Below, piece by piece: positions 8,975 through 16,282 of a stretch of DNA of 64,000 nt. How positions within the stretch are numbered: the first letter of the stretch is position 1; each line of letters opens with the position of its first letter. A program made the position numbers and the translations under genes. The DNA comes from Janthinobacterium sp. BJB426. GTDB lineage: Bacteria > Pseudomonadota > Gammaproteobacteria > Burkholderiales > Burkholderiaceae_D. Location: the NCBI RefSeq assembly GCF_002735705.1, contig NZ_PDZL01000006.1, positions 62,001 to 126,000 of the forward strand, written 5' to 3'. The notes beneath the pieces are model-generated. The model made no database searches, was not told the DNA's origin, and saw only the letters and a program-made list of their open reading frames with translations.

Positions 8975-10006
8975 ATGTTCAATCTGGAGCAATTGCTGCA
9001 CCCCGTCAGCGCCGTCAGTCCATGCGGCGAAGATATCACCTTCAGCCAGGAGCTCGACGCCATCGCGCGCGCGCGCCAGCACGACGACCCGAGCCTGGAC
9101 CAGGGCGAGTGGGTGACGGCGCTGAAGGAAGCCGACTGGCCCTTCGTGGCGACGCGCTGCGAACAGCTGATCGCAGCGCGCAGCAAGGATTTGCGCGTGG
9201 CAGTGTGGCTGGCCGAAGCGCACGCAAAGACGCGCCACTTCCGTGGCCTGGGCGATGGCTATGCGCTGCTGGCCGGTCTGTGCGAACGTTACTGGGATGG
9301 CCTGTACCCGCCGGCGGAAGAGGGAGACCAGGAACAGCGCATCGGCAATGTCTTCTGGCTGCTGTCACGCACGCCCCAGCTGCTGCGCGAGATCCCGCTG
9401 ACCGAAGGCGCCGACGGCTTGTACTCGCTGCAGGATTTCGAGGCGGCGCGCCAGCGCGCGGCCGCCAGCCTGGCGCAGGGCGCAGCGGATCAGGGCTGGG
9501 GCGATGCGCGTCACGAAGAAGGGACGACCCTGGCGCAGATGGAGGCGGCGCGGCAAAGGAATACGCGCACCTTTTCCGACGCCTTGCTGGCTGATGCGCA
9601 GTACTGCATGCAGTCGATGCTGGCGTTCGAGCGCAGCGTCGATGCGCGTTTCGGCGCCGATGGTCCGAGTTTTCGCGCCGCGCGCGAAGCGCTGGAAAAC
9701 GTCATTCACTTCATCGCGCCGCTGTCGCCTGGCGCCGACTTTGCCGGCGCGCCGGCCGCCGCTGGCCAGGGTGCCGGTGGCAGCGGGGGCGCCATTGTGC
9801 AGCGCCAGCAGGCGCTGGCCCAGCTGCGCCAGGTGGCCGATTTCTTCCGCCGCACGGAGCCGCACAGCCCCGTCGCTTACCTGGCCGACAAGGCCGCCAG
9901 CTGGGGCGAGCTGCCGCTGCACCTGTGGTTGCGCGCCGTCGTGAAGGACTCCAGTACGCTGGCGCAGCTCGACGAAATGCTGGGCACGAACAGCGCAAGC
10001 GGATGA
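8975..10006 (+). CDS. tssA: T6SS cap/priming protein TssA
   Basis: 343 residues with an N-terminal ImpA_N domain (LLHPVSAVSPCGEDITF, DWPFVATRCEQLIAARSKDLRVAVWLAEA). Further on are CERYWDGLYP and the QRIGNVFWLLSRTP segment typical of TssA. It helps start and cap sheath polymerisation. It starts 20 bases after tssH with GGAGAG upstream. The C-terminus has PHSPVAYLADKAASWGELPLHLWLRAVV, the conserved TssA tail. It is the last recognisable T6SS gene on this side; no vgrG or PAAR gene follows. Confidence 0.93.
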   Translation: MFNLEQLLHPVSAVSPCGEDITFSQELDAIARARQHDDPSLDQGEWVTALKEADWPFVATRCEQLIAARSKDLRVAVWLAEAHAKTRHFRGLGDGYALLAGLCERYWDGLYPPAEEGDQEQRIGNVFWLLSRTPQLLREIPLTEGADGLYSLQDFEAARQRAAASLAQGAADQGWGDARHEEGTTLAQMEAARQRNTRTFSDALLADAQYCMQSMLAFERSVDARFGADGPSFRAAREALENVIHFIAPLSPGADFAGAPAAAGQGAGGSGGAIVQRQQALAQLRQVADFFRRTEPHSPVAYLADKAASWGELPLHLWLRAVVKDSSTLAQLDEMLGTNSASG

Positions 10007-10039
10007 TGGCGTTTGCCCCTTCCATGCTACTCTTCGGGC

Positions 10040-10840
10040 ATGTCCAGAATGCCCATCCTGCCTGCCGCGCTATGCCTGTTCATTGCTGCCAGCGCGCAGG
10101 CCGAGGGGGTAACGCCGCTGGTGATTTATGGGGACGATGATTATCCGCCGTACTCCTACGTTGAAAACGGCCAGCTGAAAGGCATCTACACGGAGATCGT
10201 GCGCGAAGCGGCGCAATCGATGCCGCAGTATGCGGTGCAGCTGCGTCCCGTGCCCTGGAAACGGGGCGTGCTGATGCTGCAGACAGGCGAGGCGTTTGCC
10301 CTGTATCCGCCGTATTCGTGGCGCAGCGAGCGGCCGTATGTGCGCTATTCCGTGCCGCTGCTGATGGAGCAGCTGGTGGTGCTGTGCAACCGGGAGGTGC
10401 TGGCCAAGCGCACGCTGCGGCAGTGGCCCGCCGATTACGGCGGCCTGCACATCGGCGTGAATGCGGGGTTTTTGCTCGGTGATGCGAAGCAGACGGCAGC
10501 CCTGCAAGCGGCCAGCATCGTGTTCGATACGGCCAAGGGCACGCGCACGAATCTGCTCAAGCTGATGCGCGGTCGCATCGATTGCTATGTCAGCGACCGC
10601 CTGTCTGCGCAGTGGGAATTGCAGCGTATCCGGCGCGAAGGGCCGCCGGGCACGCCGATGCAGGCGATACAGGAAACGGCGCAGCTGGCCAGCCAGCAGG
10701 GCCACCTGGGTTTTACGGCGCGCCGGCCCGCCACCTACCCTTATCGCGATGATTTTATCGAACAATTCAATGCCGCCATCGTGCGCATGCAACATAGTGG
10801 CGCGATCCGCCGCATCATCGACCGTGCGCTGCTGCCCTGA
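10040..10840 (+). CDS. Periplasmic substrate-binding protein of amino-acid type
   Basis: 266 residues. An N-terminal signal peptide (PAALCLFIAASAQA) is followed by an SBP_bac_3-type fold: LVIYGDDDYPPYSYVENGQLKGIYTEIVREAA at the start of lobe 1 and later GRIDCYVSDRLSAQWEL. Proteins of this type bind small polar solutes in the periplasm. No permease or ATPase lies nearby, so it may be an orphan binding protein or a sensor-like protein rather than part of a local ABC transporter. The ligand cannot be predicted. The start has no strong ribosome site; another Met lies at residue 4. Confidence 0.75.
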   Translation: MSRMPILPAALCLFIAASAQAEGVTPLVIYGDDDYPPYSYVENGQLKGIYTEIVREAAQSMPQYAVQLRPVPWKRGVLMLQTGEAFALYPPYSWRSERPYVRYSVPLLMEQLVVLCNREVLAKRTLRQWPADYGGLHIGVNAGFLLGDAKQTAALQAASIVFDTAKGTRTNLLKLMRGRIDCYVSDRLSAQWELQRIRREGPPGTPMQAIQETAQLASQQGHLGFTARRPATYPYRDDFIEQFNAAIVRMQHSGAIRRIIDRALLP

Positions 10841-10874
10841 CGTTGCCACCTTGATTCACCCGATGGAGAAGACC

Positions 10875-11387
10875 ATGAAAAAACTGCTGTTCCTGTGTGT
10901 GCTCGTGCTGGCCGGCTGCGTGGGCCGCCCCGAGAATATTGTGCCTGTTAGTAACTTCGACACGAGCCGCTATCTGGGCAAGTGGTATGAGATCGCGCGC
11001 CTCGACCATTCCTTCGAGCGGGGCCTGAGCCAGGTGACGGCCGATTACAGCTTGCGCCAGGATGGCGGCCTGAAAGTGCTCAATCGCGGCTACAAGGATG
11101 CGGACGCGGTCTGGAAGGATGCGGAAGGCAAGGCGTATTTCGTCGACAAGAAAGACGTGGGCTACCTGAAAGTGTCGTTTTTCGGCCCCTTCTATGGTTC
11201 CTACATTGTTTTTGATTTGGACCAGCAAGATTACAGCTATTCCATGATCAGCGGCCCCGACAAGTCCTACTTCTGGCTGTTGTCGCGCACGCCAACCATG
11301 GACCCGGCCTTGCAGCAGCGCCTGATCGGAAAAGCCGCTGGCCTGGGTTTCGATACATCAAAATTGATCTATGTAAAGCAAAACTGA
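10875..11387 (+). CDS. blc: Bacterial lipocalin Blc
   Basis: 170 residues. Lipoprotein signal with lipobox VLAGC, followed by the lipocalin signature GKWYEIARLDHSFERGLSQVTADY, then FFGPFYGSYIVFDLD and the conserved YFWLLSRTPTM strand. Blc is an outer-membrane lipocalin that binds lysophospholipids or fatty acids and is linked to envelope stress. GGAGAAG sits 5-6 bases before the chosen ATG. It starts 34 bases after the preceding binding-protein gene, so co-transcription is possible. Confidence 0.93.
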   Translation: MKKLLFLCVLVLAGCVGRPENIVPVSNFDTSRYLGKWYEIARLDHSFERGLSQVTADYSLRQDGGLKVLNRGYKDADAVWKDAEGKAYFVDKKDVGYLKVSFFGPFYGSYIVFDLDQQDYSYSMISGPDKSYFWLLSRTPTMDPALQQRLIGKAAGLGFDTSKLIYVKQN

Positions 11388-11651
11388 CCTTGCTTGCCTG
11401 CCGCCCGTTCGTGGCGGCATACCATCTTCTGAGTGTTGCTTTTCTGCATGTTATTTCTTGCAATACCACTCTGATTCACTCACAATCTGCTCCAAAGTAG
11501 TGCGCTGCGGCGCGCTGCCATTCCGGTGGCGACCTTACCGTTGCGCCACCGCTCGTGATTGCCGCACGGCAGATGCCTGCTATATTGGTACGTAGCAGTA
11601 GCTCGGTTTCGTGGCGTCTGTGCATCGTTTTCTTCAGATAGGAATCACGTA

Positions 11652-13433
11652 ATGAAAAACCTCAAGATCGGCGTACGTCTCGGTGGCGGTTTTGCCGCCG
11701 TCCTGTTCCTGTTGACCAGCCTGACCGTGGTGGGCATCGTGCAGATGCAAAGCGCCAGCAAGGAAACCGATGCGCTCGTCAACGTCAAGGTGCGCAATGA
11801 GCGCCTGATCGCCGAGTGGACCAAGGTCATCGAGGTCAATGCGGCGCGCACGGCCGCCGCCTGGAAAGTCAGCGATCCCGAACACCAGAAGCAGTTCGAA
11901 AAGGAAATGGCGGTCTCGTCGGCACGCGCCACGGAAATCCAGAACGATATCGGCAAGAGCGAGCTGAGCGCGGACGAGCAGGCGCTCTACCAGGAAGTAT
12001 TGAGCACGCGCAAGGCGTACACGGAAGTGCGCAAGAATGTGTTCAAGGCCAAGAATGCGGGCGACCTGGAACTGGGCAAGCGCCTGTATGAAGGCGACAT
12101 GGCCGTCAAGCGCGATATCTACCTGGCGTCGCTGAAGAAGCTGGAATTGCTGGAAGCCAAATTGCTCGATGAAACGGCCGCGCAAATCCGTTCGCGCTAC
12201 GAAAACGGCCGTTTGCTGCTGATCTCGCTGGGCGTGGTGGCCATCTTGCTGGGCATCGCCTGCGCATACTGGATCACGCGCTCGATCACGCGTCCCATCA
12301 CGCGCGCCGTCGAGGTGGCGGAAGCCGTTTCCGCTGGCGACCTGACCAGCCATATCGTGGTGGAAAGCCGCGATGAGACGGGGCAATTGATGCATGCGCT
12401 GAAAAACATGAACGATAAACTGGTCAGCATCGTGGGCCAGGTGCGCGCCGGCACCGAATCGATCAGCACGGCGTCGAGCGAAATCGCCGCCGGCAACCTG
12501 GACTTGTCGTCACGCACGGAAGAGCAGGCCAGTTCGCTGGAAGAGACGGCGTCGTCCATGGAAGAGCTGACCTCCACCGTGAAACTCAATGCCGACAATG
12601 CGCGCAGCGCGAATCAACTGGCCATCGACGCTTCGCAGATCGCCAGCAAGGGTGGCGTGGTGGTGTCGGAAGTGGTCAGCACCATGGGTTCGATCAACGA
12701 TTCCTCGCGCAAGATTGTCGACATCATCAGCGTCATCGACGCCATCGCCTTCCAGACGAATATCCTGGCCCTGAACGCGGCCGTGGAAGCGGCCAGGGCC
12801 GGTGAACAGGGCCGTGGTTTTGCCGTCGTGGCTTCCGAGGTGCGCAACCTGGCGCAGCGTTCCAGCGCGGCGGCCAAGGAAATCAAGGGCTTGATCGACG
12901 ATTCCGTGCAAAAGGTCGAGGCCGGTTCGCAACTGGTGGACAAGGCTGGCCGCACCATGGATGAAATCGTGCAAAGCATCAGCCATGTGACGCAGATCAT
13001 GAACCAGATCACGGACGCCAGCGATGAACAGCGCGCCGGCATCGAACAAGTCAACCAGGCCATCGGCCAGATGGACCAGGTGACGCAGCAAAACGCGGCC
13101 TTGGTGGAAGAAGCGGCCGCGGCGGCCGAATCCATGCAGGAACAGGCCGCCAGACTGGCCGAGGTCGTGGGCGTGTTCAAGCTCGATGCGACGCAGCAAT
13201 ATGTTGCCGCCAGTGCTGGCCCGTCCATGACGGCGTCTGCGCCAATCAAAGCTGCCACGCGAGTTGCCATGCAAGCTGCCGCGCGACCTGCGATACGGCC
13301 CGCCAAGCGACAGGCGCCGGCATCGGCCGTGACCGCTTCCACGTCGGACAAGGCGGCTCCAGTGGAAGCGATGCGCCCGCGCGCGCCGAAGGCGCCCGTG
13401 GCATCCGGCGCTGACGAATGGGAAGAATTTTAA
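11652..13433 (+). CDS. Methyl-accepting chemotaxis protein with four-helix-bundle sensor
   Basis: 593 residues. N-terminal membrane segment (about 10-32), periplasmic helical domain of about 160 residues of the 4HB_MCP kind, second membrane segment ([20 protein letters not shown]), HAMP ([17 protein letters not shown]) and the cytoplasmic signalling domain with the hairpin tip [26 protein letters not shown]. It ends in ADEWEEF; the last five residues fit the xWxxF tether that recruits CheR/CheB. The start was chosen because it gives a normal signal-anchor helix. No che genes lie nearby. The second chemoreceptor in the window (54281-56230) has the same tail. Confidence 0.94.
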   Translation: MKNLKIGVRLGGGFAAVLFLLTSLTVVGIVQMQSASKETDALVNVKVRNERLIAEWTKVIEVNAARTAAAWKVSDPEHQKQFEKEMAVSSARATEIQNDIGKSELSADEQALYQEVLSTRKAYTEVRKNVFKAKNAGDLELGKRLYEGDMAVKRDIYLASLKKLELLEAKLLDETAAQIRSRYENGRLLLISLGVVAILLGIACAYWITRSITRPITRAVEVAEAVSAGDLTSHIVVESRDETGQLMHALKNMNDKLVSIVGQVRAGTESISTASSEIAAGNLDLSSRTEEQASSLEETASSMEELTSTVKLNADNARSANQLAIDASQIASKGGVVVSEVVSTMGSINDSSRKIVDIISVIDAIAFQTNILALNAAVEAARAGEQGRGFAVVASEVRNLAQRSSAAAKEIKGLIDDSVQKVEAGSQLVDKAGRTMDEIVQSISHVTQIMNQITDASDEQRAGIEQVNQAIGQMDQVTQQNAALVEEAAAAAESMQEQAARLAEVVGVFKLDATQQYVAASAGPSMTASAPIKAATRVAMQAAARPAIRPAKRQAPASAVTASTSDKAAPVEAMRPRAPKAPVASGADEWEEF

Positions 13434-13504
13434 GCGCAGATTCCCCTCGGCATGGCGCGGGCGCTACAATCGCGGCTTGAAGACAGCCGCGAACGCGCTC
13501 CGCC

Positions 13505-14212
13505 ATGACCACCCGCCGTACCTCCAGCCCGATTTTCAGCCCTATCTCTAGCGCTATCGCCAGCCCTGCCACCGCCTCGTCCTCCCTGGCTGAACTGGCC
13601 AAACGGGCGCGCTGCCCCGCCTGCCTGCGCGCAGCAAGCAGCTGCATCTGCCGCTGGATCGCCCCCGTTGTCCAGGCGGTGGACGTGCTGATCCTGCAGC
13701 ATCCGCTGGAAGTCCACAATGCCAAGGGCAGCGCCCGCTTGCTGCACCTGAGCTTGCCTAACAGCCGCATGCTGACGGGCGAGCAGTTTGCCCCCGATAC
13801 GCTCGCCGGACTGCTGGCCGGCAAGCACAACGTGCTGCTATACCCGGATACGCCCGGCGACCGTTCGCTGGGCATCGCGCCGCCGCCAGCGCTCGACCCC
13901 GCCATCTTGCTCGATCCCACCTTATTGCGGCTGGTGGTGCTGGACGCCACCTGGCGCAAGAGCCGCAAGATGCTGTACCTGAATCCCCTGTTGCAACAGT
14001 TGCCGCGCCTGCCCCTGCGCGATACGCCCGCTTCCCATTACCTGATCCGCAAGGCGCACGCGCCAGACCAGTTATCGACCCTGGAAGCGACGTGCTATGC
14101 CTTGATGCAGTTGGAGCAGGACGAGGTCCGCTTCGTTCCCCTGATCACGGCATTTGACGGTTTTGTCGCGCAGCAGTTGAGTTATGTCATGCCGCAGGGG
14201 GAAAAAGCTTGA
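13505..14212 (+). CDS. tapT: DTW-domain tRNA-uridine aminocarboxypropyltransferase
   Basis: 235 residues. The DTW (YfiP) family is recognised by the N-terminal Cys cluster CPACLRAASSCIC, the SARLLHLSLPNSRML segment and the signature VVLDATWRKSRKM, followed by RKAHAPDQLSTLEA. TapT uses S-adenosylmethionine to make acp3U at position 47 in the variable region of tRNAs. The N-terminus has an SPIFSPISSAIASPA stretch that looks dispensable, so a later start is possible. It stands alone between the chemoreceptor and the radical SAM gene, all on the plus strand. Confidence 0.88.
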   Translation: MTTRRTSSPIFSPISSAIASPATASSSLAELAKRARCPACLRAASSCICRWIAPVVQAVDVLILQHPLEVHNAKGSARLLHLSLPNSRMLTGEQFAPDTLAGLLAGKHNVLLYPDTPGDRSLGIAPPPALDPAILLDPTLLRLVVLDATWRKSRKMLYLNPLLQQLPRLPLRDTPASHYLIRKAHAPDQLSTLEATCYALMQLEQDEVRFVPLITAFDGFVAQQLSYVMPQGEKA

Positions 14213-14259
14213 AATAGCACCATGGCAGCCCTTGATATTGGCCGCACAGCGGCATAGTA

Positions 14260-14279
14260 TACTGTACGTATATACAGTT
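14260..14279 (+). promoter_or_regulatory. LexA (SOS) box
   Basis: The core CTGTACGTATATACAG fits the CTG-N10-CAG LexA operator, with matching flanks TA on the left and T on the right. It overlaps the likely -10 region (TAGTAT at 14255-14260, TTGATA as -35 at 14232-14237, 17-base spacer) and lies just upstream of the PA0069-type radical SAM gene. LexA bound here would block that promoter. In Pseudomonas aeruginosa the PA0069 gene is a known member of the LexA regulon, which supports the assignment. Confidence 0.82.
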
Positions 14280-14292
14280 GATGGGGCCGTTC

Positions 14293-15489
14293 ATGAAAGC
14301 AATCATTCCAGAGCACGATGACAGCTTCGCCGGGCAAGCCATGTTGCCGCCGCAATCGCTGAAAGCGCACAAGGGGCGCGGTGCCGTCTCGAACCTGCAG
14401 GGGCGCTACGAAGTGCACGCGCGCGCCGGTTTCGATGATGGCTGGAGCGTGGGCGGCCTGGATGCGGCAGATGGTGAGGCGCCGGCGCCGGCGCCGGCCT
14501 GGAAGACGCAGGTCAGCGACGAGCAGGCACGCACCATTCTCACGCGCAACGCTTCGCCCGATTTGCCGTTCAACGTCTCGTTGAACCCATATCGCGGCTG
14601 CGAACATGGCTGCATTTATTGCTTTGCCCGCCCCACGCACAGCTATCTGGGCCTGTCGCCGGGCCTGGACTTCGAAAGCCGCATCTACGCCAAGGTGAAT
14701 GCTCCCGAACTGTTGCGGCGCGAGCTGGCCAGGCCCTCGTATGTGCCCGAACCGATCGCCCTGGGCGTCAATACCGATGCGTATCAGCCGTGCGAACGCG
14801 AACGGCAGCTGACGCGGCGCGTGCTGGAAGTGCTGCACGAGTGCGACCATCCCGTGGCGCTGATCACGAAATCGTCGTTGATCGAGCGCGATATCGACAT
14901 TCTGGCGCCCATGGCGGCCAAGCGCCTGGCAGCCGTGGCCGTGACTGTCACCACGCTCGACCCGGCCATCGCGCGCACTCTGGAACCGCGCGCGGCCGCC
15001 CCTGCGCGGCGCCTGCGCACCATCCGCACCCTGACGGAGGCGGGCATTCCCGTAGGCGTGAGCATTGCGCCCATCATCCCGTTCGTGACAGAGCCGGAAA
15101 TCGAACAGCTGCTCGAAGCGGTGCGCGACGCGGGCGCCATCCACGCCCATTACGTGGTGCTGCGCCTGCCGTGGGAAGTGAGCCCCTTGTTCCAGCAATG
15201 GCTGGACGCGCACTTCCCGGAACGGGCCCAGCGCGTGATGAACCGGGTACGTGAAATGCGTGGCGGCAAGGATTACGACAGCGCGTTCGGTGCGCGCATG
15301 CGGGGCGAAGGCGTGTGGGCCGACCTTATCCGCCAGCGCTTTGAAAAAGCCGTGCACCGGCTGGGGCTGCACGGCAAGGGCGGTCGCTTCAAGCAGCTCG
15401 ATTGCACGCAGTTCCGCCGGCCGCTGGTGGTGCCGCCGCTGGGAAACAAGGCAAAAGGGGGAAATGCGGGTCAGCTGGATTTGTTCTAG
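14293..15489 (+). CDS. PA0069-family radical SAM protein
   Basis: 398 residues from this ATG. The radical SAM cluster motif is in NPYRGCEHGCIYCFARPTH (CxxxCxxC). The SPL-like segments LGVNTDAYQPCERE, LITKSSLIERD and GVSIAPIIPF are typical of the spore-photoproduct-lyase-related PA0069 group. The substrate is not established; DNA repair or modification is suspected because of SOS control. An upstream ATG at 14281 abuts the LexA box and would leave almost no leader; 14293 has GGGG about 9 bases upstream, so I chose it. Convergent with the minus-strand peptide genes. Confidence 0.88.
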   Translation: MKAIIPEHDDSFAGQAMLPPQSLKAHKGRGAVSNLQGRYEVHARAGFDDGWSVGGLDAADGEAPAPAPAWKTQVSDEQARTILTRNASPDLPFNVSLNPYRGCEHGCIYCFARPTHSYLGLSPGLDFESRIYAKVNAPELLRRELARPSYVPEPIALGVNTDAYQPCERERQLTRRVLEVLHECDHPVALITKSSLIERDIDILAPMAAKRLAAVAVTVTTLDPAIARTLEPRAAAPARRLRTIRTLTEAGIPVGVSIAPIIPFVTEPEIEQLLEAVRDAGAIHAHYVVLRLPWEVSPLFQQWLDAHFPERAQRVMNRVREMRGGKDYDSAFGARMRGEGVWADLIRQRFEKAVHRLGLHGKGGRFKQLDCTQFRRPLVVPPLGNKAKGGNAGQLDLF

Positions 15490-15575
15490 CGCATGGCGTG
15501 ACCGGACTGCGGTCAATGCAGTTCCCGCTTCCGGCAGAGGCCAGGAGGCGGGAATCTGGCGAGCGGAATCGGTGC

Positions 15576-15839
15576 TCAGTGGCAGATGGCAAAGGTGCCA
15601 TTCACGCCTTGCCAATGAATCGCGCCGCGCCGGGCGCAGCAGGCGCTGCAATTATGGGCTGTCGGTCCGCCTATCGGCCCGTGTGTATCGAAGCACTGGC
15701 CTTGGCCCGTGTTGGTCGGTCCGCAAGCGGACGGCTGCATGCCGCTGGTATGCGGGCCGCTGGCTTGTACGTTGGCTTGTACGTTGATAGGGCCACGCGC
15801 GCTGCGCGAAACAGGCGGGCTTTGTAGTGGGAGTCGCAT
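15576..15839 (-). CDS. Small Cys-containing peptide, candidate cyanobactin-like precursor (second)
   Basis: 87 residues. GAGGAAGGA lies 5 bases before the ATG, an unusually strong ribosome site. The N-terminus is MRLPLQSPPVSRSARG. It shares LPLQ-x3-V-x-RS with the 58-residue peptide encoded just upstream and resembles the LPxQxxPVxR start of PatE-type cyanobactin precursors. The body is rich in Gly, Pro, Thr and Asn (CGPTNTGQGQC) and has six Cys at residues 39, 49, 64, 67, 68 and 86. It contains a NVQA doublet made by a 12-base tandem duplication. It follows the first peptide gene by 112 bases on the same strand. I infer a modified or processed peptide; homologues are unknown to me and the product is unproven. 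Confidence 0.6.
   Translation of the reverse strand: MRLPLQSPPVSRSARGPINVQANVQASGPHTSGMQPSACGPTNTGQGQCFDTHGPIGGPTAHNCSACCARRGAIHWQGVNGTFAICH
15762..15785. repeat. 12-base tandem duplication
   Basis: GGCTTGTACGTT occurs twice in direct succession (15762-15773 and 15774-15785). Read on the minus strand it gives the repeated four-residue unit in the 87-residue peptide. It keeps the frame, which is consistent with the open frame being a real gene under length variation. Confidence 0.85.
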
Positions 15840-15951
15840 CGCTGTCCTTCCTCAATCGTGGGTGATGCTGGCTGGCTGAACGGGCGACGAGAAACTCATC
15901 GCCCGCAGGCATGCCGGGTTTAGCCGGGATGGCTCGATCTTGCTGGCTTGA

Positions 15952-16128
15952 TCAGCAAACGGTGGCGTTGCAAGCCATCAGGCAGAGTTGCTGTGCGGTG
16001 CCGCTCAAGGCGCCGCAAGCCGCTTTGCACAGGGTGCAGGTAATGCCGGAAGGAGCGACGCCCTGGCTGATGGCGGAGATGCTGGGGCTGCGTTGTACGG
16101 CTTTGGCTTGCAATGGCAGATTGTTCAT
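15952..16128 (-). CDS. Six-Cys peptide, candidate cyanobactin-like RiPP precursor (first)
   Basis: 58 residues, too short for most gene callers but preceded by AAGGAG at 7 bases. The N-terminus (MNNLPLQAKAVQRSPS) resembles the conserved start of cyanobactin precursors (LPxQxxPVxR, as in PatE) and the neighbouring 87-residue peptide. The C-terminal half has six Cys with spacing CX2CX3CX10CX3CX4C. The inner CKAAC and CLMAC pairs would suit a disulfide-bridged helical hairpin. The LAELSEEAL element that PatD-type heterocyclases bind is missing, and no YcaO gene is in view. It lies 154 bases after the PatA/PatG-type protease gene on the same strand, so I infer it is that protease's substrate. Confidence 0.75.
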   Translation of the reverse strand: MNNLPLQAKAVQRSPSISAISQGVAPSGITCTLCKAACGALSGTAQQLCLMACNATVC

Positions 16129-16282
16129 TTCGAAACTCCTTGTGGTGGCGCCGCCGCGGGCAACGGCAATGGGTGTGCGTACCGAAGTACGGTGCTGATC
16201 GTTTCCCGCCAACGACCGTATGCTGAGGCGCGTGCACGCATCGCTGCGCCCACGTGCCCCGACAATTCAAATGCTGTTGACG

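Noticed and set aside
11400..11418. GCCGCC/GGCGGC hairpin as a terminator after blc
   Set aside because: Only six pairs and no T run.
15652..15912. 86-codon frame overlapping the second peptide gene
   Set aside because: No ribosome site before its ATG, Arg-rich shadow composition, and it conflicts with a frame that has a strong ribosome site.
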